Shown: positions 40,562 through 51,133 of the stretch, piece after piece
Layout of the letters: the number at the start of each line of letters is the position of its first letter
Position numbering within the stretch: position 1 is the stretch's first letter
Assembly: GCA_928724745.1 (NCBI GenBank)
Contig: CAKMXJ010000037.1
Location: 620,001-684,000, forward strand
Source: Anthracocystis setariae
Taxonomy: Eukaryota; Basidiomycota; Ustilaginomycetes; Ustilaginales; Ustilaginaceae
DNA length: 64,000 bases
Direction: 5' to 3'
The notes under the pieces: generated by a model
The model's input: the letters and a program-made list of their open reading frames with translations, nothing else
Database searches by the model: none
Told to the model about the DNA's origin: nothing
Position numbers and translations under genes: made by a program

Positions 40562-41737
40562 ATGGCTCGACTCAGCGCTAAACAACGCGCTTCCCTCAAG
40601 AAGGCGACCGAGGCTCGCAAGCGCCTCCACGCCAACAACATCATCGCTGAGCCAACGCCAGCGTCCACCTCCTCCCATCCCTCTGCCGAAATGGCCATGG
40701 ATATCGACGAGTCCTCTGCCACCGACGGCACGGCTCTAATCACCGCTCCCTCGCCCACCAACAACGGCGAGGCATCACCATCGACATCAAGGTCCTCTGC
40801 CACGTCGGGCATGACCACTCCTATCGTTCCGCCCCCGGTCACATCAAGAGGGGGCGACATCACTCAAGCCTCAGGACCATCAAGCGAGGCAGTTGCTGCG
40901 TCACCGATGACCAGCAACAGTAACGTCACTAGGCTTCGGCCTTTGTTCCTCAGGATCAGTGACGGAGCCGAGGCGCCTCCAAGCCCTCGCACAGGGGAGG
41001 ATGATGACGTGGTCATCCCCTCTGCCGACAACAACGACGACGAGGACGACGACGATGGACCAGCCCCCATGCGCCGTCGTCCATTACACTTGATTACGGC
41101 GGACCTCACGGCCGCCCTCCCTCATCACTTCCGCCCCCGGCCTGCCTCGACGCCGCAGCCGGCAGGTGGAAGCCTCCTCCACCCTCTACCAAGCGACCAG
41201 GCATGGTCTGGACTTCTCGACGAGTCCAAAGCCCTCGACAAGCAGCATCGATTCGTGGTCCCGGCTGGGACGGTCAGAGCCGGCATGTCTGACTTCCCGA
41301 AACTCACGGACACAATCGAGGATGGCTTCGTCGTCTCGACCCCAGGATGTACCCCTTGTGTCGAGGCCGGCGTCTACTGCACGTACGGCGTCGGCAAAAA
41401 CCACAAGGGGCGTCCAAGGGTCCCAACATCCCACGCTTGCGATCATTGCATCGTAGCAGGAAAGCGTTGTCGAGGAGGTGGATTCACTGGATATTGAACG
41501 AAGAAAGTCACACTCTTCGAACAGGCACTGGAGCAGCTGGAAGAACTCGAGGAGGCGGCCAAGGAGGCCATTACAGCCAAAGCCCTCAACAGGCCCACGC
41601 CACGATCCTATGATCCGACGAACATCATTAGGATTGCTAGTACTTTACGAAAAACGCTCGAGAAGCGAGAAGGCCCCCTCCGCAAGAAGCGCTCGCGTGT
41701 TCAAGATCCCAGCGCCGCTTCTAGTTCTCGCTCGTGA
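40562..41737 (+). pseudogene. Copia B accessory ORF2 with a premature TGA
   Basis: Starts MARLSAKQRASLKKATEAR in a CACCATGG context. Intact length would be 391 residues, as in copia B' at the right end. Cysteines C263-x2-C266-x6-C273-x19-C293-x2-C296-x6-C303 are all present, as is the block QPAGGSLLHPLPSDQAWSG and RFVVPAGTV. A TGA at 41495-41497 (codon 312) stands where B' has CGA, cutting the C-terminal helical region (VTLFEQALEQLEELEEAAKEA) from the cluster. The truncated product could still carry the cluster. Spacer 40125-40561 before it holds decayed palindromes at 40123-40142 and near 40279. Confidence 0.8.
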
Positions 41738-41802
41738 ATTCCAAATTTTCCCATTGCGTGTCCTGTCTGTGCCATGTGAGTGAAGTACTCGATGAGAGGG
41801 GC

Positions 41803-42722
41803 TGTTGGATCACATAGATCCGAAAGTCATCTCATACTTAGAGTATTTTACTTAACGGCACTAAACACGCAGGCCCGCGTGTTTGAACGCAAGGGGTAAA
41901 GAACCGAAATAGCACGCGCGCGAAATAATAGGGAATAATATTCGAACCCCACTTCAGGAAGAAGGGTAAACCCTGGTTCCGCGCTGTCGTGGACATCAAG
42001 ACTAGCTGGACACCTCACACGCGTGGTTGCGTGTTAAATATACAGCTCCTCGCGATCACCTACTCGACGAACCAATCAGCTCAAGTTGGGGTTATGATAC
42101 GAACAAGACTCAAGGGTCATAATGGGTCACCCTCATAATCAAGGGTGAACCCCATTTGCGGACGACGTTGCCCCGAACGAATCAGAGGTAAGCTGCTAGT
42201 AGACCGTTAGGGAATAGTCCCGGAATGGCGAGGACACACGCAAGACCGCGTGTATAGAAGCACAAATCTCAGTCGACATGGGACGTTATGAAGTACGGCT
42301 ACAGCGACAAGAGATGTCACTTTGCCGTATTTGAGAATCAGCGCCACATGTATATATAGAGGCCGCAAGACACCCTACAGGGATTGTAATATCATCGAAT
42401 CATCAACTAACTAAGTGTGTTCCTAACACCTAACCAAGTACACCAACACGCAGGCTTGCGTGTTTGCCTCTCACGTGGTAACCTACCAAGCTTCCTAGCC
42501 TACAGCGCCCACTCAGACGAGTGCGGCTAACCTCGCTTCGCTCTTGTTGGCTTTATCGCCGAAAAGGGTTGACAATTAACTTAGTGATCCCAAACACACT
42601 TCCAAGACCGCTACTTGAAGTGAATCAAGGGACGCGGTGAACACGCGCCCTTGCGTGTCTGCAATCACACTCGAACGTCTACCCACCACGCTACAGTGAT
42701 TAGACGCACGTAGAATCTCACA
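41803..42722 (+). repeat. 3' LTR of copia B
   Basis: 920 bp; three differences from the 5' LTR noted, all at CpG positions judged against the B' LTR. Confidence 0.95.
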
Positions 42723-43751
42723 AAGCTTCGGGTCTCGGTTTAGTTTAAGCTAGCTTCGGGTTTCCGCTTGTAGCTTGCTTCCGATTTTTCCCTGCTTTAC
42801 GGCTTAGCCGACAGCCGGTCAGCTGACGCGACTCATTTTTTCGGCTGATCCGGCCGGCTGAGTCTCTATTAATACTCGCTTCTTGCCACCGTCCTTTTCT
42901 CTTCAAATCATCATCTATCTAACTCCAGCTTGACTGCTAGCTTGCTTGATCGACTTATCTTCTGTAATAAGCCTTCTCTTTGACAACGGTGCGGTCAGTG
43001 TAGCTGATTAAGCTACCAACGCTGGTACCACATTGCAGGGCAGAGTCACGCTCCCCTGCTCCGTTACCAGAATGACCGAGCCTGTAAAGAGCGACAGAGA
43101 CGATCTCTCGAACCTTTGTAAGAGGGAGTGAGCCATGACCAAACGCCTGAGTACGCTGTAGTCGACCTGTGAGATTGTCAAAGGCTTTGGGTGACATGCG
43201 AACAAGGCCTCAAAACATCGGCTTGTTATTGACGGCGTACCCATCAAGGAGATGGATCAACTTCTGCGCCCGGTTTTGAGCGTGCACGCGAGAGACAGTA
43301 TATCTTTGTTGTTGTACCATTGCATAGAGGTAAATGAGTTGACGTGAGGTTGCATGTTTGTTGTCTAGAACGTCGTCGAAGTCTTTGTCATCATCGGAGG
43401 ATGTAGACATTGAGTCCTCGGACGCTTCGTCGTTTGCGTCTTCGAGTTCAGCTTTGACACTGATTTCAAGCAGGCGCGCGATATCGTTGAGTAGCTTCTG
43501 CTTGTTGCTTGTTCGCACCATGTTGCTAGGGCTGTTATTGTAGAGATATGTGATTGGTTTGGCTGTGGTCAGACGATGGAGATGATGGTAGGGCTAGACC
43601 ATGCGTGTAGGCAAATTTTTTTTGTTTAATAACGCCACTTTTTCAGTATCCTCGCAGGTCTCACTCGATACTAATAAATGGTCTCTGAATGTTAGTGAAT
43701 GGTGGTGGAGTTACATTGCTGTGCGAATATCAGTACATGACGTAGAAGAGT

Positions 43752-45139
43752 TTACATGCTGTCAAAGAGGTCAGGATTGTAATGAGGTGCTGGAGGAACA
43801 TTGCCATGAGGGACATTATTGATACCAAGAGCTCGGAGGACATCCACCAAAGCAGTGCGCTCATTTGCACGTCTCCTCTCCTCGCGTTCTTCGCGTTCAC
43901 GCTCCCTCTCACGCTCACGCTCATCCCTTTCTCTCTCCTTCTGCAGCTCGGTCTGGAGCTTCATCTCCGTGCGCTTGGTCTTCTCCTTCTCGCACTCCAG
44001 CTTTATGGCATAGCAATCCAGTTCAGACTGATAGAAAGCCTCTGCGATAGAATCTCGTTTGGCCTCAATTCCTGAGCTTCGCCTGCGCTTGTTGCCAAGA
44101 TGTGGCGTCTCGCGATTTGACGACGGCGAGGACAAGCGTTGGATGGAGGTGAATTGGCGGAGTTGGAGAGGGGGAGTGCGGGGTTCGTCGTCAAGAGCAG
44201 ATGTGCCTGCAACGTTGGCGGCAGTGGCGCTGGTGGCGGTGTCGGTGGTGGAGGTAGAGGAAGAGACCAACGCTGGATCGATCATACTCATCAGGTCAGG
44301 CAAGCCTCAAGCATGGCCAGAGTGACTTGAGCCTTGAGTGTCGTCGTACATGTCAAAGTCGTTGTTATCGTCGTTGCTGTCAATGGCTGGCGTTGTGATC
44401 AGGATGTTTGGGGCGCTCTGGTACCGATCCATCATCATCTCGTGCATTTTCTCAAACCATGGGTTGGCATCAGTGAGGGTTTTGCGGGAGTTGTAAGCCT
44501 ATACACAAGAGGAAAGAAGAGATCAAACTATGTGTTAGCACAAAAGCATCTCTTCGAAAACAGCAAAACACTTACAGGATTAGAAGGATTGATATCGCGA
44601 AGGAGCGTGCCAGCTCCGGTCAACGTCAGCGTGGCCTTCAGCTTCTGGTACGATGTAAGGAGACGACGAAGCTTTGTCTTGATGCGATCGGTGTCCACCA
44701 ATGAGTCGGCCTCTGCAGGGAAGATGAGCTTGAAGATGTCTGCGTGGACACAGTCCTTACGCAAGGTGCTAGTTGGGTCCTCCGCCATGTTCGTTCGAGA
44801 AGGCAGCAATGCGCGCTGGTAGCTTTCGTTATTGTAAATGATACTGACCAACTGGTAGGTTTCCTCCTTCGTCCAAGAGTGGTTCCGGCGCTTGCCTGCA
44901 GTGACGGTGCTGGCCTTCTTTGCATTGGCACAAGCTCTGGTAGTGATTGACGATCGAAATGGCTGTACAGACGCTGAGCGAGAAGTTGTTGCTGACCCAG
45001 GCTGTGAATTGGAAAGAGGAGCGTTGGCACCTCGCGCGGCTTGCGCATGCTCTTCATATGCATGAGAAAGTTGACTGTCATTGAAGTTCAGAACACCACT
45101 AAGCTCCGCCGCATCCATGTCTAGCTCGTTAGTTGACAT
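43752..45139 (-). pseudogene. Myb/SANT-like partner protein of the PIF/Harbinger element
   Basis: PIF/Harbinger elements usually encode a second, Myb-like DNA-binding protein that brings the transposase to DNA and the nucleus. Exon 1 is 45139-44576 (188 codons), the intron 44575-44507 or nearby has GTAAGT and TATAG ends, and exon 2 begins AYNSRKTLTDANPWFEKMHEMM. The trihelix-like region is KRRNHSWTKEETYQLVSIIYNNESYQ...DTDRIKTKLRRLLTSYQKLK (about 85-180). An in-frame TGA at 44307-44309 (probably from CGA) precedes the rest of the frame, which includes a charged coiled coil (EREREREREEREERRR) and ends at 43752. Its 5' side is cut by gypsy E 21 bases upstream of the ATG. Confidence 0.75.
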
Positions 45140-45160
45140 TGTGTTGAGAGTTGATGGTAG

Positions 45161-45521
45161 TGTTATGCTCCTGGGGTCTTAGAACCTCGGAACGTGGCGG
45201 TGCGTCTGTGTCGAGGCCAGGGGCGTGGTACCGGGTGTTGCTCCCGGGATCGTTGCCAAGATAGCGGAGCGGGTGAGCGGGAGATCGGGAGAAGGTCTGA
45301 TATTTCCACCTACTAGAGTGAGTAAGCTAAAATACAATCGACGTCCTAACGTGAGTGTGATGGGATCAGGGTGTGGGGTTATGTGGCCCTCCCGGATACC
45401 CCCTCCGGGAGATGCCGCAGTCTGCCCCAATCACCGATCCGGGACCTCATCGAGGGAACTACCCCCGCCCATGTTAATACTAAAACCAAACACTAACTCT
45501 CCCGATATCCCAATCATAACA
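45161..45521 (-). repeat. 3' LTR of gypsy E
   Basis: 361 bp bounded by the perfect inverted ends TGTTATG...CATAACA. Followed on the plus strand by TTA and a C13 run, the complement of a GGGGGTAA polypurine tract. Confidence 0.75.
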
Positions 45522-45722
45522 TTACCCCCCCCCCCCCGGGAAGGCCGACGTCCCCGTGGCCTACTTGGTACTCCCGGGCCTTAAGCTCCACCCGGGAGGC
45601 TCCCGGACCCACCACGCGTGGTCCGCGCTGAGAACAAAGGGACCAGGAACGACGCTTTGTGTGCCTGGCGGGGCGTGCGCGGCGGAGCGTGCGCAGCGGG
45701 CTGAGCGCTAACTTCTCTTTTG

Positions 45723-45730
45723 TATATAAG
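45723..45730 (+). promoter_or_regulatory. TATA box of the antisense gene in gypsy E
   Basis: TATATAAG 82 bases before the ATG at 45812, outside the LTR and pointing against pol. Confidence 0.6.
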
Positions 45731-45811
45731 ACTCGCCTCGCTCCCGTTCCTGGTTCCTTCCCTTCCCCCACAACCTCGTTCCTCAACGCCCGGAACACTA
45801 TTTCCTTCAAG

Positions 45812-47734
45812 ATGCCTGGTAAGTACCGTCCGGGACCCGGGAGACGGGTTATGATCATGTGCTGACGTTCTCTTTTTTTTCCTTTTACCATAACAGCAAC
45901 AAGATCTTCCACCCGGCGAGGTGGCTCCGGCGCTGGGGTGTCGGGAGGCTCTGCCCCCGCCCCCGGCAACAACAATGACGTGGACGAGTCCCGGGGCGTG
46001 AGTGCCCCGGAGGTAGTGGACGAGTCCCGGGGCGTGAGTGCCCCGGAGGGTGTGGACGAGTTGGGCCGCTATGTGGCTCAAGAGGGAGACGTAGTCTCCC
46101 TGTATGTGGACGAGTCCCCCGTGCTCCCGCGCGGGGAAGCTGGCCCCGATTTGGTCCCGGGTGTCCAGGGCGTGGACGAGTCCCCGGCACAGGCTTTGGC
46201 CCCGTGTCGGGAAGATGGGCAGCAGGCTCCCGGGCTCCCGGGCCCAGAAGCCAGCACCGCGACGGCCCCTCCCAGTGGGGCTGTCCCCGGGCCTTCGAGC
46301 GTGGCCGCCCCGACTCCCGGGGCTGGCGTAACGATCGGGGATCCCGGGAGGCTGGCAGAACTGGTCCGGGAGGTCAGAGCACGGGGTACCCCTCCCGCCT
46401 CGGAGGGGTATGGGCACTGTTGGTCTTGCGCCAACAGTAAGAAAAAGCCCCACCCCCAGTGCTCCCTGGGGTACGCGCATCGGGATGCCGGGGGTCCGGA
46501 GGACCCCCGGGATGGCCAGCATGCCGCGTGCGAGAGGTGCCATGTTGCGGGGTATCCCTGCGACTGGCAAGGGCGCGTCCCGGACATCACGGGACGTCAG
46601 GAGGGCGGCTTCCTGATGGAAGCCTATCTTGTCCTCCGGGCCCGGGGTGTCCGTCCTAACCCCGGGATGCCCTTTACGTCCTTCTCGGCGGCGGACCTGC
46701 CGGGGTATCTGGCGGCCGAGTACGCCCCCGCGCGTGCTCGGTACGAGGCTCGGCGCCAGGCCAAAGTGGGGACTCGTCCCCGGGCCCCTGAGTCTCCCGC
46801 TGGGCCGTCCTCCGGTGGGGGCACCAATGTCCCGGGCTCCCGGCCTCCCCGGGGTCAACGGGGGTGGAAGCAAACCACCCTCGTCCCCGACGCTCCCCTG
46901 GCCCTGCGCCAGGTTTGTCCCTTCGACGCTCCGGGGGACCAACATATGGCCGGGGCCCGGGAGGCAGCATCCCACGCGGCGGGAGTCATCGCCGCGTTGG
47001 TGCAGGTCCTTCGCCGGACCGCTGCCGTGGGAGCGGAGAGGCGTCTCGAGTGGTCCTCTCGGGACAAGAACATCCTCCGCTACCTGGAGGGTGTGAATGG
47101 TGCTTTCGAGAGCATCACCCGGGAGCTTGGCGTCCCGCCTCCTCCCCCGCCCCCGATGGTGCCCGCGCCTGCCCCTGCCCCTGTCCCGGTTCCCGCCCCC
47201 GCCCCTGCTCGCGTGGCGGCTCCCCCGCGGCCCAATGCTGAAGCTGGGCCGTCCCGACGCCGGGGTTCCCCTCCCCCGGGATACGCTCCGGCCACCCCGG
47301 AGTTGGCGCGTGCCAAGAGGCAGCGTCCCGGGACGCCCACGCGGGAGCAAGCTCCCCGGGCCAGTGGCTCTCGGCCACAGACGGGAGGAAAGCGCCCTCC
47401 TCAGACGGGGGGTAAGCGCCTCCCGGGGAGCTTCCAAACGGGCGGGAAGCGTCTCCCGGTGGGTGGACTCCGCCCTCCCTCTCCCGAGCCGGAGAGGCGT
47501 GCCCAGCGCCGCCGTGCACAAGCAGTGGTACGGGACATGCGGGCCCCGATCCGTTCCCGCCGTAGGGACAGCTCCCGGGAAGACTCCCGGGGCGAATCCC
47601 GCGACGAGGAGTCCTCGGGGGCGGAGGGCCGAAGCCGGGAGTCCGGGGAGGGCTCCGACGAGGATGTGGTGATGGTGGACTCGGACGTATACAAGTCCCA
47701 TCCCCGCTCCCCTCCACGTCGGGGGCGTCGCTAG
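45812..47734 (+). CDS. Antisense accessory gene of gypsy E, cysteine-cluster protein
   Basis: Two exons, 45812-45818 and 45897-47734; the 78-bp intron has GTAAGT, a poly-T tract and AACAG, and joins ATGCCTG to CAACAAGA in frame. 614 residues starting MPATRSSTRRGG. The N-part has two copies of VDESRGVSAPE. Cysteines: C177-x2-C180-x10-C191-x22-C214-x2-C217-x6-C224 (YGHCWSC and AACERCHVAGYPC), resembling the copia ORF2 cluster. A conserved-looking helical region follows (about 240-290), then Pro/Ala-rich stretches and a basic C-terminus with Arg/Ser/Glu-rich repeats and HPRSPPRRGRR. TATA box upstream and AATAAA downstream make a complete transcription unit opposite to pol. Function unknown; a DNA-binding regulator is my guess. 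The frame is intact. Confidence 0.7.
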
Positions 47735-48085
47735 GCCCCTGGGAGCCGTGTTGCGTCTTGTGTCCGGGATCATTAGGATCCCGGGAATAAAATTGTGTTT
47801 GCCGTGAGTTCCCGCGTGTTGAGGGTGTGTGTGTGTGCGTGTGAGTGAGGATGAGAGTGTGGGTGTGTGTGTGAGTGTGTCGATGAGCCTTCTGTCCCCT
47901 GGGCGTGGTGACCGGGTCGAGGGGACACCAGGAGCGAGCGAAGTTTGGCGGGACGCCTGACTCCCGACAACTGTCCCGCGTCCCGGATCGGGCTGGTGCG
48001 TCCTCCGTTCCCTGGCTGATGCTTCCCAAGGTGACCCCGCCGGCCGCTCCCGCGCTAGAGTCCAAGGGGCGGGGGCAGTTGGGAG
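47735..48085. other. Convergent spacer inside gypsy E
   Basis: Between the end of the antisense gene and the end of pol. Contains AATAAA (47786-47791) and a GT-rich microsatellite (about 47820-47882). No gene. Confidence 0.6.
47786..47791 (+). terminator. Polyadenylation signal of the antisense gene
   Basis: AATAAA 52 bases after the stop codon, followed by GT-rich sequence. Confidence 0.5.
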
Positions 48086-49674
48086 TCAGCAGTCCCGGGA
48101 GCTAGCTTGGCTCCCGGACTGCCGCTGATGGAATTCCTGGAGCAACTCCTGGCTATTCTCTAAGTGAGCCGCTGGCTCCCAGGTAGGTTGGGTGTGCCCC
48201 GCCCACTTCACCCGGTACTGTAGCCCCCGACGTGTCTCCTGGGAAGCTAGGATATCTTCCACTTCGAAATCCTGTCGGTCGTCCTCCAGGCGCCGGGACG
48301 TCGGGGCGTGCTCGGAGGGCCGGGTGTCTGGGGAGTGCGGTTCCAGGAGGCTGACGTGAAAGACCGGGTGGATTTTCCAGGCAGGCGGGAGGTCCAGCTT
48401 GTAAGCCCGGGGGCCTACCGCCTGGAGGACACGAAACAGTCCCGCTAGCGGGTTCCCTAACTTCCGGGACGGTCGATCTTGTTGGAGATGCCGAGTGCGG
48501 AGTAGCACCATATCACCCCCGGAAAAAGACCGGTCCATCCTGGAACGGTTGGCATAGCGTGACATAAGACTGGCAGCGTGGTCGATGTTGACTTGACAGT
48601 GTTTGAGGAGCTTCCGGAAGGACGAGTCGGAGGGCGGAGCACCATCCGGGGAGAGGGCCGGAGAGCCGGGGAGGGTTCGCGGAGTGAAGCCAAATAGGGG
48701 TAGGGTGGCCGGGAGCCCGGTAGTAGCTGACGCCCTATTGTTAAGCGTAAGTTGGGCGTACGGCAGCCATGCAGCCCAGTTGTCTTGCTGGTAGTTAACA
48801 TAGAATCGGAGGAAAACTTCTAAGTTCTGGTTGATACGCTCAGTTTGGCCGTCGGTCTGCGGGTGATAGGCTGTTGAGAGGGCTGGGGTGGTCCCAAGGG
48901 CGGTTAATATGTCCTTCCACAAAGATGCTATGAAAGTGCGCCCCCGGTCCGAGACGATGGTGTCTGGGAGTCCAAAATAGGCGAAGACGCGGGAGAACAG
49001 TAGGTGGGCGAGGTCTTTAGCTGTATTGGACTTCCGAGCCGGGAGGAAAAGTGAGTATTTGGTGAGGCGATCGACGACAACAAGGACGGAGTCGAATGTG
49101 AGGCCACCGGCCCGGGAAGGCGGGAGACCTTCAATATGGTCCATGGTGATGGTCCCGAACGGCCGGGACGGGGCTTCAAGCGGGAGTAGCAGTCCATAAG
49201 GCTTATGCCGGGGTGCCTTAGCGCGCCTACAGGCTCCGCAGGTCCGGACGTACTCCGTAACATCATGCTTAAGGGTCGGCCAGGAATGGTGACGGCGGAC
49301 TAGTTCGAGGGTCGCGGCCACTCCCGGGTGTCCCGCCGTTGGGTGGTCGTGATAACGTTCTAGGATTTGTTTAACTTCGGTGGGGGACACGGGACTGGTC
49401 GAGAGAGGGTCGGGGGCCGGGACTACGTCAGATATTCGGTGCGCAGCCGGGGCCCGCTGTTCCGACAGCCCGGACTCTTGGAACAGGTAGGGGGGTAGGA
49501 GGACCGCGACGTTAGCAGGGTCATGCTGATGATTGGCAGTGGTGGTGTTGGGATGACCATTGGAGCGCCGGGACAGAGCGTCCGGGCGGGTTGCCTGGGT
49601 CCCGGGTCGGTACGTGATGGTGAACGTGAACTCCCCGAGAGCCATGCTCCACCGGGCCTGCCGCCTGTTAAGTT

Positions 49675-50588
49675 TGTTGGATCTCAGCGATCCGAGAGTC
49701 ATCTCGCACTCAGAGTATCTCACTCGACGGCACTGAATACGCAAGCTTGCGTGTTTTAACGCGTCGATCCCTGCGAAATGTACGCGCGTGCAATTAAGGG
49801 AGGCAAACTTTACACATTTTCCGGAATATCGAGGGATGGACCCTGAAAACACATTGTTGCCGAACACCCAAGCGAGCTGGTGACCACATACGCGAGCTTG
49901 CGTGTGCAACAGCAACCACCCCCTCGAATCCTCACCAACCATCACAGAACAGGGCACGATGAAAGATTACACGCCGGGATAACAATGGGCAACCCTCATA
50001 ATTAAGGGTGAGCCCCATTCACGGACCACGCTGAACCGAACCAATCAGAGGAAGGACAACAAAACGAGATACACGGCGATGTCCTCAACGAGGAGGAAAG
50101 ACACGCAAGGATTGCGTGTTTAGCAACGAACACTCGTCGGTCATGGGACCTTCTGGAGTAACGCTATAGCGACGATGGTCGTCACTTAGCCGTATACGTT
50201 TGCTCACGCCATATGTATATATAGAGGTTGCATTTCACTGTGTGGTAAATCGGAAATATATCGAATCATCAACTAACAAAGTGTGTTCCTAACATACAAC
50301 CAAGCATACCAACACGCAGGCTTGCGTGTTTGTCTCTCACGTAGTAACCTACCAAGCTTCCTAGCCTACAGCGCCACTCGGACGAGTGCGGTCAATCTCA
50401 CTTCGCTCTTGCTGGCTCTATCGCCGAAGAGGATTGACAATTGACTTAGTGATTTCAAACACACTTCCAAGATCGCAGCTTGAAGTCAGTCAAGGAACCC
50501 GGCAAACACGCGCCCTTGCGTGTTTGCAATCATCTTTGAACGTCTACCCACCACGCAATAGTGGTTAGACGCACGTAGAATTTTAACA
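49675..50588 (+). repeat. Solo LTR D in gypsy E
   Basis: 914 bp, TGTTGGATC...TTAACA, with a perfect 5-bp duplication AAGTT (49670-49674 and 50589-50593). It cuts the RNase H-integrase junction, and the frame ...FQTKRQL-NRRQAR... rejoins when removed. TATATATAG near 50217. Five good palindromes of the ACACGC-N6-GCGTGT type. Confidence 0.92.
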
Positions 50589-51133
50589 AAGTTGCCGCTT
50601 TGTTTGGAAATATTGGAGGGCCTGGTGGTCGGTGAGTACCTCAAACGGCTCCTGGAGCCCGTGGAGATAATGTCTCCATTCCTGCAACGCGTCCACGATT
50701 GCTAGGAGCTCCTTATCGTGTATTTCGTAATTGCGCTCTGCGGGCTGCATTTTCCGCGACCAATAGGCTACCGGGTGGAGCCGGTGTGTCGAGGGCCGGG
50801 GTACGGCCTCGGGGTCCGTCCCCGGGATGGCGTACCACTGTGAGAGTACGGCGGCCACGACGTAATCACTAGCATCTGTCTCGATCACTGTGAGCCGGGA
50901 GGGGTCAAAGTGTTGTAGGATTGGGGCGGTAGTGAAGGCTTCTTTGAGACGGGTGAAAGCCTCCCGCTCCTGAGGCTCCAAGTTGATCTTACCGGCAGCC
51001 TTGTTCTTGAGCCGATCGGTGAGCGGGGCTGCCACCCGGGAGTAGTGCCGGATAAAACGACGGTAGAAATTGGCAAATCCTAGGAAAACCTGGATGTCCC
51101 GGATTGTGACCGGTTCTGGCCAGGACGTCACCG

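Larger units (their letters stand above)
34914..42722 (+). mobile_element. Complete Ty1/copia retrotransposon B with second ORF
   Basis: 7809 bp. LTRs of 920 bp each (TGTTGGATC...TCTCACA) with a perfect 5-bp duplication AAGCT (34909-34913 and 42723-42727). Primer-binding site at 35834, polypurine GATGAGAGGGGC at 41791-41802. Gag-Pol is intact, ORF2 has one premature stop. The LTRs differ at three CpG sites by my comparison. Nested inside insertion G in the PIF transposase. Confidence 0.95.
34899..42980. mobile_element. Insertion G (about 268 bp without copia B) with 9-bp duplication
   Basis: TGACAACGG occurs at 34890-34898 and 42981-42989, both in the transposase frame. Without copia B the insert is about 268 bp (34899-34913 plus 42728-42980). 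It has a TATTAATA near 42876 and GC-rich self-complementary stretches (CCGGCCGG) but no ORF. A 9-bp duplication is usual for Mutator-like elements; I see only weak terminal inverted similarity, so the class is open. Confidence 0.6.
33802..43521 (-). pseudogene. PIF/Harbinger DDE transposase, interrupted and with a premature stop
   Basis: N-terminal part 43521-42981 and C-terminal part 34889-33802; with insertion G and one 9-bp duplication removed they give one frame of 543 codons. The N-part has an acidic start (about 20-50) and the family's helix-turn-helix region RMSPKAFDNLTGRL...ALYRLGHSGNG...TSVGSLISYTDRTVV. The C-part has the DDE nuclease: VVDGTHF, PGSVQDSRVW, WVDGGYG and RVENAIAYLKNRF (Asp33, Asp85, Asp112 and Glu151 counted from 34854). 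A TGA at 43210-43212 lies between KPMF and GLVRMSP, probably a former CGA. A Glu/Asp/Asn-rich tail follows the nuclease. The partner Myb-like gene lies upstream on the same strand. Confidence 0.82.

Noticed and set aside
45161..45521. This LTR as the 5' LTR of a plus-strand element carrying the gene at 45812
   Set aside because: The C13 run inside it is a polypurine tract only on the minus strand, and pol is on the minus strand; no primer-binding site is seen on the plus side.
45581..47773. Minus-strand ORF of 730 codons opposite the antisense gene of gypsy E
   Set aside because: Long only because of high GC; Arg/Gly/Pro-rich translation without motifs, covers the PPT-side region, while the plus strand has a TATA box, intron and poly(A) signal.
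49675..49957. N-terminal 95 codons of the minus ORF ending at 48086
   Set aside because: This part is LTR D sequence; the true upstream pol sequence lies across the LTR at 50589.
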